DNA from: Ananas comosus
Taxonomy: Eukaryota > Streptophyta > Magnoliopsida > Poales > Bromeliaceae
Reading direction: 5' to 3'
Length of the DNA: 64,000 bases
Assembly (NCBI RefSeq): GCF_001540865.1
Contig: NC_033625.1
Coordinates: 7,370,806 to 7,434,805, forward strand
The translations under genes and the position numbers were made by a program. The notes under the pieces are model-generated. The model was not told the DNA's origin. It did no database searches and saw only the letters and a program-made list of their open reading frames with translations. Of this stretch, positions 11,640-22,381 are shown one piece after another; position 1 is the first letter of the stretch, and each line of letters starts with the position of its first letter.

Positions 11640-12005
11640 ACCGAAAAAATATGACATGAGTCCCAAATCTGTCATTTCAATCTCTTTTATCATGATGCTC
11701 TTAAAATCATTTATTATATCCTTACTACATCTAGCGCTTAATATGCCGTCCACATACACGCATATGATCACAAAAAGTTTCTTTTTTTTTATTTTTGTTG
11801 ATGTATGTCGCATACTCATATGGGCATTTATAAAATCCAACCTTTTGAAGATAATTATCAAGACGAGTATTTTATACTCGTGGAGTCTGTTCTAAACCAT
11901 ACAACGCTTTATTCAAACAACAAACTTTATCTTCCGCACCTTTTATTTTGTAACCAGAAGGTTGCTCAATATAAACTTCTTCCTCAAGAAAACCACTTAG
12001 ATTAT
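11640..12005 (-). pseudogene. Ty1/copia reverse transcriptase patch
   Basis: Minus-strand reading gives GFLEEEVYIEQPSGYKIKG, CCLNKALYGLEQTP and then VYVDGILSARC and KEIEMTDLGLMSYFFGIE, which are copia, not gypsy, reverse transcriptase motifs. The catalytic second aspartate of YVDD is glycine here. It is joined directly to gypsy integrase at about 11636 and to PMD-ORF sequence at about 12005. The outer copia element would have this region left of the window, so a copia template seems to have been copied into the gypsy block. Confidence 0.85.
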
Positions 12006-12017
12006 CAAGTCTCAACA

Positions 12018-12088
12018 AAACACTTGTCAGTGGAAGAAATGTTTGGCCAAGCCGATCGGCCAAACATTTCTTCCACTGACAAGTGTTT
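12018..12088. repeat. Perfect 31-bp inverted repeat at block centre
   Basis: Arms 12018-12048 and 12058-12088 are exact reverse complements with a 9-bp spacer AAGCCGATC. The arm sequence is PMD-ORF sequence matching about 10398-10436 (reading P-N-I-S-S-T-D-K-C). It marks the point where the orientation of the block flips. Confidence 0.9.
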
Positions 12089-12109
12089 AAGAATAATTAT
12101 AAGAATTAG

Positions 12110-13614
12110 CAAGGGATTTACCAATTTGATGGATGGTATTGCGATGTGCCCGAATTGTGGATAAATCAAAGACTCGATCAGTAAACTGATCTCAAGCCAC
12201 GGTATAGCAGAAAAACACCACACCTGTATAATTCGACCTAAAGCTTACTAATTTGAAGAACCGCCGAAGACGATTCCCCATGGCCGAAATCCGATCAGCT
12301 TCGGCTATACTTTTGGTGGGAGGCCGATTGACAGCTGTATTAGCCGTAAAGAATTTGGCTGAAGCAGGGATCGCTTGTACAAATCCAAATTGACGCACTA
12401 CGTACTGGGGGGAATAAACTTCAGTACTCGGCAGCGGCTTCGAGCGCGATTTCAACCCCACATGCAGATCCCTTGGAGCCAAGCCTGAATATTCACTCGC
12501 ACGAGAAGAGGCCAATTCGCCTTAAATGGCCTCGTACCGAGCAAGGAACCAGGATGGACCAGTGAGACGATCAGCGAATGGAGACCAGGAAATAGCAGAA
12601 TGAGAACGCGATTCATAAAAAGTCTGAAAATAAGTAATAAAATCAAGAGGGCGACCCGATGTCTTCAGCTGTGGACAGCCGAGAGCTAACCCATAAGAAT
12701 CATATTGAGCACCCAAATTTAGATCTAAAGAATCTAGACACAAATCAGGAATATAAATTTGCAAAAATATTTTCAAAAACCAAAAAACACCACAACCAGA
12801 GCTGATGGATACACCATCTCCCGAAGATAGTGGTTTGATAGAATCAAAAATCTCCCTATAGACAAAAGTAAGAAAATAGGGTCCTAAAGCTAATCTATCG
12901 CCGTTAGCTAAACCTACGGCGATCAGGACAAAATCTCGATTAATTTTCTAGAAACGGTACAAAAAAATTATGGCATAACCAATACAGAAGGAAGGCCACG
13001 TGCTCCTTCCTCGTAACCGCAGCAGGAGATTCACCCGAAAACTTGCGAAGAAATTTGAAATAAGTCAAGTCATGGAGGTCAAGGTGAGCCTCAAAATCAG
13101 ACACGTCATCAGGATTGTAAGACATGAAGAGGGTAACTCCATGAGGGCGTAAGCCAATGATGGAGGCGACATCGAAAAGAGTGGGAGTGAGAGGTCCTCC
13201 TTTAAAAAGAAAAACGTTAGAAGCAGGGGCCCAAAAACAGAAAGCAGCGGCTAAAAGAAGATTGTCGACTACAGGGGGTTGCCGAGATAATTTGATCATC
13301 TCATAAATACCTACTTTCCTCCAGAAATCACCATAGACAGCTTCTACCTGGTCTAGCCTAGTCAGGTACGCATCTGAGACACTCGGCCAAGTCCGGAGGC
13401 TTTTCGCTATTGAAGCTGATGGATACCAAGACTGGAGATGAATGGATCGAGCCTTCAAGGGGAGGCCATCACTAGAATATAGGAAATCAGCAGGGGTCGG
13501 TTCGTCTGTGAAAGAATGACCTAAAATGAATCGAGAAGGGTCCGATTCGACGAACTGTCTAAGTATGTTATAATCCAAGGACGAAGAAGAAGGAAGAGGC
13601 GGAAGCGGCGCCAT
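12110..13614 (-). pseudogene. PMD extra ORF, second copy, inverted and truncated
   Basis: ATG at 13614 on the minus strand opens a 224-residue frame with the plant mobile domain (DYNILRQFVESDPSRFILGH, AYLTRLDQVEAVYGDFWRK, FDVASIIGLRPHGVTLFMSY). A stop and frame change near 12940 follow, then the readings 12776-12522 and 12515-12192 with GLKSRSKPLPSTEVYSPQYV and ISAMGNRLRRFFKLVSF. The copy ends inside the equivalent of intron 1 (near 12110), so the linker and coiled coil are missing. Its N-terminal third is better preserved than the copy at 7814, which carries a stop and indels there. It is antisense to the LTR at 14023. Confidence 0.82.
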
Positions 13615-14008
13615 TACTAAAACTAAGAAAAAATGAAGAAAAACCCTAAGGATGGAAAGAAGAGGGTTAAAATTCAGATATAAGAGAGAGAAGCGAAGAA
13701 GACGACAGAGAGAAAAGAAAAAGGCAAAGAGAATGAAGCTTGAGGAAGAAGCTTAGCGAAGAAAAAGGAAGCCGTCGCGTTGAATCGTCGCGTCGAAGCG
13801 AGTTCCGAGGCCGGTTATAATGATGAAGAGACGGCAGCAATTAAGATGAACTAATTAATGCCGCATATAAGACAAAAAGAATAGCGGGATCGTGGCCGTA
13901 GAAAAGGAATGAATGGCTGAGACGAAACCCTACAAAGAATTTTAAATTGATTGCATCGGAAGTCGCGCCTCGGATCACGCCAGCTACCGAAGCGTCCGTT
14001 CGGAAGCT

Positions 14009-14022
14009 GCCGAGGGGGCAAT
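14009..14022 (+). other. Polypurine tract before terminal LTR
   Basis: GCCGAGGGGGCAAT lies directly upstream of TGTTGGG at 14023, the usual place of the plus-strand primer. Confidence 0.6.
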
Positions 14023-14734
14023 TGTTGGGCCAATAAGGGGCGGCCAGGTGGTACACCGGTACACCCAACTGTTCCTTAAGAGTAGGAATTTTTATGTACA
14101 CCAGGAGCATCGGAAGAAGTACCACATATAATTGAGGGAAGTTACAGTAACCACAAGCGGTTACAAGCGGTTCCAATCGACTGGAAATGGCCCCGAGAAA
14201 TAGGGAGAGTGGCCGATCATGAGTGAAAATTAACTAATCAACATGGGCACGTTATAAATAGGCAAATAACGCCCTAAAAGGAGGTCTTTTTCCCGAGAAC
14301 AGAAGACCACCTTTATTTCCTCTGCAATTTCTTTGCATTTTCTAGGAGTAGTCTTCTTGTAACCCTTTACTTTCCCGTACTTTTTTTTTTTTCCTTAGGA
14401 GTAGAATTAAGCTAGATCAACCGAGTCTGTATGCCCCAGGCACACTCGACCTTTGTACTGTTTTCATAAGTTAACTTCAATATATAAGGGCATTCATCGG
14501 CCTACCCAAATCTCAATATTTTTCTTACATTCGCCTCATCCAGCCGAACCGATTCCACAGTAGAGACTTTCAAACTCGGCTGATCCGATCTCTCATCTGC
14601 CGAATCGCTTGATCTTGATCCAGTCGAAGGGCGCAAACTTCGAGGGTCACTAATCGTGGCCGTTCCTCATCCCTACACTTTTGCCGAGAGAGATCTTTGA
14701 CCGGGTCAAGGATCAGGGCATTCGGCTCCCAACA
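14023..14734 (+). repeat. Terminal gypsy LTR (712 bp)
   Basis: Starts TGTTGGGCCAATAAGG, carries TATAAATA at 14253-14260 and ends CTCCCAACA. The target-site duplication GACTC (14735-14739) follows. It is the right border of the composite insertion. Confidence 0.92.
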
Positions 14735-14739
14735 GACTC

Positions 14740-16740
14740 CTATTAATTAAATATATTGCGCACGCAACTGCTTCTGCCTAGAATGACTTAGATAAAGCCT
14801 TCTGTTTGTGCATACTTCTTATCATATCTAAAATGGTTCTATTTTTTCACTCGGTTATACCACTCTGTTGTGGACTATATACCGTTGTAAATTGCTATTG
14901 AATGCCTTCTGTATTGCAGTAATCTTTAAATTCATTTGAAGTGTATCTTCTACTCTATCGAATCTCAGTATCTTTATTTTGTTTCCACTTTCTCTTTCTA
15001 CCATGGCTTTATATTTTTTGAAAAGTAGAAAATGTGGTGGATTTCTTTTGATAAAGTAAACCCATATTTTTCTAGTGCAATCATCAATAAAAGTAATAAA
15101 ATACTTATTTTCTCTCCATGAGACTAAGAAAGAGGACCACATATATCAGTATGGACTAAATTTAGAGGTTTCGTTGCAAACTTTACTTTGCTACTAATAA
15201 AAGGAAGTCTTGTTTGTTTTTCAATTGTACAATCTTCACATACTTCTTTTGAATGTTTGATAACGAGAAGACCATGCACCAATCTTTTAGAGGATAACAA
15301 CTTTAAACTATTGTAATTTAAATGATCGTACCTCAAATGTCATAGTAGTGATTCTTCTTTAAATTCAAAGTGGTAGCACCTTTCAATTTCTGACTTTATA
15401 TTTATAGGAAACATTCGATTCTTTGACATATGCATTTTCGCAATCATTTTGCCATTCTTATCCTTCAAAGTCAGAGTAGAGCCTTCCATATGAACAATAT
15501 ATCTTTTCTCCAATAGTTGTCCGATACTTAGTATGTTGCTTTTTAATTCTGGCACATAATATACATTCGAAATGAATTCTTCTTCACCACTCTTCAATCT
15601 GAACATAATTTTTCTTCTTTCTTTAACATGTACTTTTGATGAATCACCAGATTTCACATCGCCATCAACATTCTCATCTAATTTCAACAAATAATTTCTT
15701 TCTTCCACACATGATTTGAAGCACCGGAATCAGAAACCATACGTATTGTGGATCTTTAACTTCATCTTGGCATGCAAGTAGTAGTAAAGTTTCTATAACT
15801 TTATCTTCTAAACAACTGTCGATGTGATTCATTCCTTCGACATTTTTATACCAGCAATCTTTGCTATAGTGACCATACTTTTTACAATTATAGCATTAGA
15901 TGTTCATAAGACCCTAGGCGATTGTTATTGCGTCCGCCTATTTTTGGTCCATATCCATGTCGTGAATTGCGACCACTATTGTTGCTACTCTGTCAATCAC
16001 TGTTATATTTTTTTATTCTTATATTTATTATAATTATTTTCTCCACGATTTTTGCCTTTTCTATTATCAAGTTTCAATTTTGACTTAAGAGCCTGCTCAA
16101 TCGACTCGTCTTCAGATATCTTTTGTAGTCTTTGCTCATGTATTTGGAGGGATCCTGTCAATTAGTCGATAGAAAGAGTACTGACAACTTTTGACTCTTC
16201 TATGGCGACAACAATATGCTCAAATTTTGATGTGAGAGAAAGAACCTTTTTTACAACTCGTTCATCATTAAATTGTTCTCCATTTCGTTTCATTTGATAT
16301 ACAAATACCAAAATGGGAGAAACATAGTCCGTGACACTTTCGGACTCCTTCATTCGGATTGTTTCAAATTTCGCTCGAAGCTTTTGCAGACGAATCCGCT
16401 TCACTTTGTCATCTCCTTTGAAGACGGCAACAAGAATATCCCATGCTGCTTTGCTCAAAGTTGCTTCGACAATTTTCCCGAATGTCGACTCTTCTGCGGC
16501 TTGGTAAAGATAGAAGAGGGCCTTTTTGTCCTTCTTTCTTGCAATCTTCAAATCGTTTCGTTGGGCTATAGTTAATGCAGTTTTTTCTTGCTCTGTGTAT
16601 TCTTGGTGCCCAGTTTTAACTAATTTCCAAAGATCTTGAGAACCAAGAAGTGCTTTCATTTGAATGCACCAATTCTTGTAATTGTCTTTTAATAGTTTTG
16701 GGATTTGGGTTTGAAGAAGTTAGTTGGCCAATTTTTGTTT
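14740..16740 (-). pseudogene. Ty1/copia gag and first half of pol
   Basis: Minus strand, downstream to upstream. 16740-16162 is copia gag (KDNYKNWCIQMKALLGSQD, then KAAWDILVAVFKGDDKVKRI). 15900-15830 holds decayed zinc-knuckle codons. 15708-15340 is the protease and post-protease part (RLKSGEEEFISNVYYVPELK, SNILSIGQLLEKRY). 15336-15124 is GAG-pre-integrase (MRYDHLNYNSLKLLSSKRLV) and the integrase zinc part. 15142-14740 is the integrase core (YFITFIDDCTRKIWVYFIKR). Several frame changes and stops separate these pieces. The copy continues across the gypsy insertion at 1-355. Confidence 0.88.
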
Positions 16741-16765
16741 GACAGAATTTCTTTTCAGTAACCTT

Positions 16766-16777
16766 GCTCTTATACTA
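16766..16777 (-). other. Decayed copia primer-binding site
   Basis: Minus strand reads TAGTATAAGAGC, a two-base variant of the copia initiator-tRNA-Met site TGGTATCAGAGC, placed just upstream of gag. Confidence 0.6.
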
Positions 16778-16778
16778 A

Positions 16779-17112
16779 ATGTGTGTGTTTTAAACTATAT
16801 TAAAATTAGAACAACCAAATTAATTTAAATATATGACTGAACTTAAGTATACAAGAACTTAGTACAATTTGATCCACACAATACAACAAATTACATGCCC
16901 TCTATTTATAGTGCATGAAAACGACGCAACTTTTCACGAAAATAGACATCCCTTCACAAAAGGACATAACTATAAACTAAAAGACACAACCTTACAAAGG
17001 GAAATATCTTTTCATAAGGTACACAACCTTTCAACAAAAGAAACAAATATTAAACTAATAAACAAGCTTATAATCTAACAAAACAACACCAAATTAAGCA
17101 TCCTAACCTACA
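16779..17112 (-). repeat. Probable copia 5' LTR (borders approximate)
   Basis: AT-rich stretch upstream of the primer-binding site with a CTATAAATAG box (minus strand, about 16909-16918). The right end is placed at ...CTAACCTACA only because an LTR should start TG on the minus strand; no duplicated target could be checked, as the other end lies outside the window. Confidence 0.45.
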
Positions 17113-17591
17113 TTTTTTTAAGCAACCATTAGCTGGTGAAAATAATCACTAGTATCATGGCCTATTAGGTTTTGGATGCTTCTTTTCGAAAAGTTTAATT
17201 TGGGCATAGTTTATCATAATATGTCTCCTGTGGTTCATCATGCTGCAGTTACAGTTAGAGGATAGATAAACAACTAGAGTAAAAATGAAGATGTCTGAAA
17301 ACAAAGAAAAAACAATGAATACCAATTCAAGACCTACTTTCCAGCGTTGTCGAGCCTACGTTGTTCCTGCGTGCACAGAACTACCACTTAAGTTCTAAAA
17401 CCAAGTAAAAATTGATCATTGACTACACTCAGATGATATGTATACTATTATTTTTACCTCCTAGTGAAGTAGCTTTATCTTCAGACAGAAAAAAAAAAAA
17501 AGAAAAAAAAAGAAGGATAGACATTGTACTTCATGCATTAATTCTTAAGAATGCAACAATAGAACTTCACAGGAGGAAGACAGATTTTAAC
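17113..17591 (-). other. Start of RLK intron 3, no exon seen
   Basis: Low-coding intronic sequence between the exon 3 donor and the copia LTR, with an A-rich run at 17490-17516. I see no kinase motif (no GxGxxG, VAVK, HRDLK or DFG) in any frame. Confidence 0.6.
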
Positions 17592-20282
17592 CTTCTTGAC
17601 ATCTCCGAACTTGAGTTTGAAAGATCTCATTCCATGAAGTTTCATTAGGAGAATCCACCCTCTTTAGTTCCCTGCTCTTTTTGCGAATAAGAACTACTAA
17701 GATTAGTAACAGGACAACCGTGACTAATATAATCCCAATTCCTATTCCTGGAATCATTGTGAGCCGGTAAGCATGGTAATGTCGCTTGGCAAGTACTCCA
17801 GTAATGTTCTTTGTTGGAGAGTCATCAGAAATGAGGTTAGGAGAAGATGCAGGGGAGATTGGTTTCGACGGTGACTCTGAAAATTAACCACTTCTAGTCA
17901 AATTCAGAATAGATAGCTTACATATGTTCCCTTGCAAAATTATCTATTGCACGCATATCTCTACAAAGTCTGAGCTTTTGTATGCGCACTTTAAAAATTT
18001 AATTTCCAACATATATACCCTTTTACTTGCAGGAAAAAGTCACTCTTTAGGAAGAAAAAACTTTTCTAATACAAAACCAACTTGACCCCTAAAGTTGGCC
18101 GACTCCCCAGCCTACCATAAGGATATTTTTGTAAAAAACTGCAGTTTAAGAGATTTATAATAATTTGCAATTCACAGGGCACATATGTAAATAGATGATT
18201 TTGCAGGGAGATGTATATGTTAAAGGCCTCCACATTTAAAGATGCGAAGCAAAACACTCTTACACATAAAATGATCAGACCTGTGAGAGTGTTAAGTCCT
18301 TGAACACCAAAGAAGCAAGTTGCCATGTCATCTATCGACAAATTTTCTCCTTGATTAGCAAGTGTAACAAAAACCGCATCACGACAAATACTTAATGAAA
18401 GATTATCATCGCCGATGAGTCGACGAAGATAAAGAATCCCAGAATTTAAGCATGCTTTGCAACTAATATCCGATGAAAGTGACATGTTGCAACTGCTTAT
18501 AACATCACTAAAATATGGAGATTGCATCATTTCCAATACAGTGCCGCGCCCATTGCACTGATAGGAAACTCGAATTTTCGCCCCCAGTCCACAAAATGCA
18601 GTAGCATTAGGGGATACGCCGTAAAATTGGAAGGTTTCTGATATAGAATTAAGGCAGAGCTCAGAGAAAGCAGGCGGAACTCCAAGTTTTCCTGTTGAAT
18701 TTGCATAACGAGCAATGGAAATGGCAACATAGGCATTGATATAGCGGCAACATTTTCCTCGCTCATTTTGATCAGAACAAGTTGAAGCAACCAAACTAAA
18801 GTTCGACCAACTAAAATCCAGGGGGCAATCTGAAAAAATATATATATATAGTCAATTTTTCATATGCGAAATGTAGGCTTCAAATTAAGTTTGGTATCAG
18901 GCAGGGAGTAGAGATTATAAAAAACACATGAATGGCATGAATATAAAACCTTATATGAAAAACGCACTAGTCCAAGATTCCAAGAGAATTTGGAGCTCAA
19001 AACGAATAATAGGAGCATAAACTACAGCTTTCTAAATGTGAAATATTTGAGGTTTATAATGATATAAAAACTGCATTAGAATGCTTTAGTTTTTACTAAA
19101 GACAACTGATGATTTGTTAACAGAGGAAGAACCTGAGATCAAAAGTTATTACAAGCGGCTTGGTTAGATCTACACGTCGAACCCTTAGGCTCTATAGAAT
19201 ATGCACAAGGAACCACCAAATGTTTTAACTTCAAAAAAAAAAAGAAAAATCTCGGGCTTTTTGATATGACATGAATGGAAACAAATCACTATTTCAAACA
19301 GCATAAAAGTTCCTGAATAAACATGAAACGATACTACCCAATTCAATAAAGTGTCAAACTACCCATCCTAGGAATCCAATTTGTCAAAATTATCGCCACT
19401 AAGAACTTACTTCCCGAGCCGCATTCACCAATCACGTCGCTAATAGAACGATTAGCCCTACTCCCATACAAACAACACAATGCACTTTAACCCACAAATA
19501 GGATCATCACAATGCAATAATGCTAACTATAAATGATCAAAATACAATTCTCTACTAGCTCAAGCTATTAGAAATAACGGTTGTTTCGCACATTATCAAA
19601 GCAGAAGTTTCTGAGTTCGAATTTTTACAGGCTCGTATCGTTCTACCATTAGACTAGATAAGCAATTATTTCACGAGTCCGGCTACTATACTATTAATAG
19701 TACGAAACACTTGGTGCTACCAAGTTTTCCGCCGTTAGATCTACCCTTTTGATCATTTTCACCCGTTAGATCATATTATTCAACCAACCACCTACTCAAC
19801 CCTAGGGGGCCCACATCATCCTAACCGCACATCTCTCAATCCAATGGCCGAAAATTTGGTAGCACTAACGATTTGGTGCTGTTAATAGAATAGTAGCCTG
19901 GTTCTTATTTCACAATTACCAACGCATTCACGAACTTTTTTTTTTTTTTTTTTTTTGANGAGCCAATAAAATAGCATCTGAGCAACCACCCGTTACTGAG
20001 CGATCAGCCCTAAAACCCTACTACCAAACACAAAAAAAATAAGGAATAAATCCCCAAACCCATTAACGAGAAGCAGGAGAAATCAACGTGCAAGAACACA
20101 AAAGGCGAGAAACACACTAATGGAAACTTGCAGAGGAGGCCAAATGGGAGAGAACCCACATCATAAATGTAGCCTCTCGTGAGCAAAGAAGAGCAAAGAA
20201 GCCAAAAAGAGGGCCTAAAATGGGGTTTGTAGGAGCAAAGGTACCTCCTTTCTAAACCCCAACAGCTTAAAAACCCATGAGT

Positions 20283-20323
<41 letters not shown>

Positions 20324-20398
20324 CCTCCGGAGATCGCGAGAATGGGATGAGAGTGGAGAAAGGAGAGGGAGAAGAGCAATACGAGGAGGAGAGGAGGC

Positions 20399-20400
<2 letters not shown>
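17592..20400 (-). CDS. Receptor-like kinase, SPARK ectodomain exons 1-3 (partial gene)
   Basis: Three exons on the minus strand. Exon 1, 20400-20325, is a signal peptide (MPPLLLVLLFSLSFLHSHPI). Exon 2, 18829-18281, is a cysteine-rich SPARK-type domain with CPLDFSW, GKCCRYINAYVAISIARYA, SELCLNS, FCGLGAKI, CKACLNSGILYLRRLIG and CRDAVFVTLA. Exon 3, 17876-17592, is a Ser/Pro linker, a membrane helix (GIGIGIILVTVVLLLILVVL), a basic stop-transfer (IRKKSREL) and a juxtamembrane segment to RRCQEG. All junctions are GT-AG with matching phase. The family resembles Arabidopsis At1g49730/At3g19300, in which a cytosolic kinase domain follows. No kinase exon lies between 17591 and 16800, and the donor at 17591 is intact, so the kinase exons are probably left of position 1, beyond the retrotransposons. 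Without them the protein would be a short membrane protein. Confidence 0.8.
19681..19898. mobile_element. MITE in RLK intron 1
   Basis: Ends are inverted: GGCTACTATACTATTAATAG at the left and, on the other strand, GGCTACTATTCTATTAACAG at the right. Further inverted blocks TTGGTGCTACC and GGTAGCACTAA follow inside. The core (19730-19880) is the reverse complement of 26765-26890, a second copy of the family. No clear duplicated target was seen. Confidence 0.7.
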
Positions 20401-20438
<38 letters not shown>

Positions 20439-20515
20439 GAGAGAGAGTAGAGAGAGAAGGGAGGGGGAAAGGAGGCGACGAAGAGAGGGAGAGAAGGGAC
20501 AGAGAGAGAGAGAGA
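20286..20515. repeat. (GA)n tracts around RLK start codon
   Basis: Three GA tracts (20286-20320, 20401-20433, 20499-20519) flank the start codon. On the gene strand they are CT-rich: two in the leader and one at the start of intron 1. Such CT-rich leaders are common in plant genes. Confidence 0.8.
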
Positions 20516-20600
20516 GAGTGAGAATAGAGTGTTAAGGGTATACTTACCGCTTTCGGGTGGGTGAAAATGTTTAGCTGGAATTGGTCCACCACGTCATCTG

Positions 20601-21395
20601 TGAACCGCTCTAATCATCTGCCGTCTCTGGAAAGAGCTGCATCATGTAATGAAAAAATTCTAGAATGCAACGGGTATATTAGTGACGTGGCGTAACAAAC
20701 CAATCAAATTAATCCTTTTAAGAATATATATCCCATCATGATTGTAAAAAAATATTTTTATTGTACTTTTATTTAAAAAGAAGGAATGTGATTGGCTTGT
20801 TATTAATGATGTGGTGCAAGTGTGACAGTGTAGAATTCCTCCATGTAACGTATGTGAGGTGGATTTTCAATAGAGTTGGTCGACAGATGACATGGTGGAC
20901 CAGGTTGAAATAATAATTTCTTTCAGTCAAGATGGTCTCCGCTCTAATTTAATAGTTGGCTACAGCAAAACCTTTCTCAGTAACTATTCCTTTTTTTTTT
21001 TTTTTAATTCGACTTATAAAGTTTATACTAGTGTAGTGACCCGTACGATGCAGCGAAAAAATATTACTATAGTTAATTTTTGTCATATCTATTAAATTTT
21101 TTTCTTCTAATATATTGTGTTTTAGTGGGTAATCTATTTTTTTCATCTTTCAAAATACTAAATTTTGAAAACAAAGGAACCGTCGTAGCCAACTGCGGTC
21201 AAATTTATGAGATGAAAGAAATAAAATTCAGTATTAAAAAAAAAAATTTATGTAGTATGCAAACTGAAACATGAAAATAAATAGAAATGAAACTACAAAA
21301 GTAAACAGCACTGGCAGCAAATTAAGTGATGTTAATGGTCTTTTAAGAATAGCGCACTGCGACGACAAAAAATAATGGATAATAAAGTTATTAAT
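20601..21395. other. RLK upstream region, AT-rich
   Basis: Upstream of the receptor kinase on the minus strand. Small AT-rich ORFs only; no conserved coding feature recognised. Confidence 0.5.
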
Positions 21396-21548
21396 AAAAT
21401 TACTAAATTTGTCAAATAAATAGATATTAAAATTATAAATTAAATAAATCAAATTGAGATAAAGTTAGACTATATTTCTTTTGCTAATTAAAATTACTAA
21501 ATTTGTCAAATAAATAGATATTAAAATTATAAATTAAATAAATCAAAT
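21396..21548 (+). repeat. Duplicated AT-rich segment next to N joins
   Basis: A 59-bp segment (AAAATTACTAAATTTGTC...) is at 21396-21454, again at 21490-21548 and again at 22323-22381. The third copy continues with the same flank as the first (GAGATAAAGTTAGAC). The second and third copies abut single Ns at 21549 and 22320, which points to an assembly overlap around a misplaced contig. Confidence 0.8.
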
Positions 21549-21549
21549 N

Positions 21550-22319
21550 CCTCTATTTAGCAATTATGAAGACTATTCGAGACGATTTATTTTTAGATCT
21601 TGATTGATGTGTGGATTTTAGCAGTATACTTATTTAGAATTTATTTCATCTATTTGTTCAACGATTTTTGACATTTTGAATATTTTGAGATGGATTTTGT
21701 TTGCCATATTTATAAATTTTTTTTTTTAATTATATGTCATTGGAATATCATGTTTTTAAAAAAATAATAATAATAAAAAAAAGGGGGAGAAATTTTTTTT
21801 GGTACGGGGACCGGTCCCCTGTTTTGAAGGACCGGTCCCTCCGCCCGATCCTATATACCCATTCAGTCCGGTATCTCTCTCTTACTTTCCTTTTCTTTCT
21901 GAGACTTCTCCCACGCCTTGCCTAGGTCTCCAGAGGGATTTTGCCCTGCTCATTACACATTTTATTTTCCTTGATTGGTAAGTTTCTGTTTTAGGTTTTA
22001 TTATTGCAGATACATTCCGAGTTTGTGTTTTTGAGGTTTAGATCTGAAATTTTGTTGGGTATCTTATTTCTACTGATCAATCTCTGTAATATCCTTGTGA
22101 TTCTTGATCTCCTCATGCATTTCTTCATTCTTTTGATGCATCATTTGCTTTTCTTTTCATGTGGCCCTAAATTCCATCATTTTAAAAAAAAAAGGTCTAG
22201 ATGATATCTATGCTTTTCATTTCTTGTTGAAACAGGGATTTCTTTCGAAAACCAAAATGATTTCACTCCTGATTGTGCTTGTGTTCCTCATGGCTGGTGG
22301 TGGTCGTGGTGGTAAGCGC
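21550..22319 (+). other. N-bounded segment with promoter-like sequence
   Basis: Between two single Ns. It contains the paired palindromes GGGGACCGGTCCCC and AGGACCGGTCCCT at 21806-21841, a CCTATATACCC TATA-like box at about 21850, a CT-rich leader and a possible first intron (GGTAAGTTTCTG at 21976 to TTGCAG at 22005). No long ORF. It looks like the upstream part of an LTR or gene that may not belong here. Confidence 0.5.
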
Positions 22320-22381
22320 NATAAAATTACTAAATTTGTCAAATAAATAGATATTAAAATTATAAATTAAATAAATCAAAT

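Larger units (their letters stand above)
356..14734 (+). mobile_element. Composite Ty3/gypsy (Tat-like) insertion, 14.4 kb
   Basis: One TG...CA-bounded insertion with a 5-bp duplication (GACTC) inside a copia element. Reading left to right it contains a truncated LTR (356-646), a tail of the antisense extra ORF (647-1311), a full LTR (1312-2022), decayed gag and pol (2081-6685), an inverted LTR (6686-7405), the extra ORF in plus orientation (7814-10868), an inverted integrase end (10903-11636), a copia RT patch (11640-12005), a short perfect palindrome (12018-12088), the extra ORF in minus orientation (12110-13614) and a terminal LTR (14023-14734). Polypurine tract, gag and pol placement show plus orientation overall. 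The extra ORF opposite to pol, the DGGA protease and the YIDD reverse transcriptase fit the Tat group of gypsy elements. The order cannot arise from simple transposition; tandem recombination, inversion or template switching, or misassembly, is needed. Confidence 0.85.

Noticed and set aside
17412..17648. Plus-strand ORF over RLK exon 3
   Set aside because: Shadow of the minus-strand exon plus a poly-A tract.
20215..20592. 125-codon Ser/Leu-rich minus-strand ORF
   Set aside because: Mostly translation of (GA)n tracts; only the part from 20400 to 20325 is a real exon (signal peptide).
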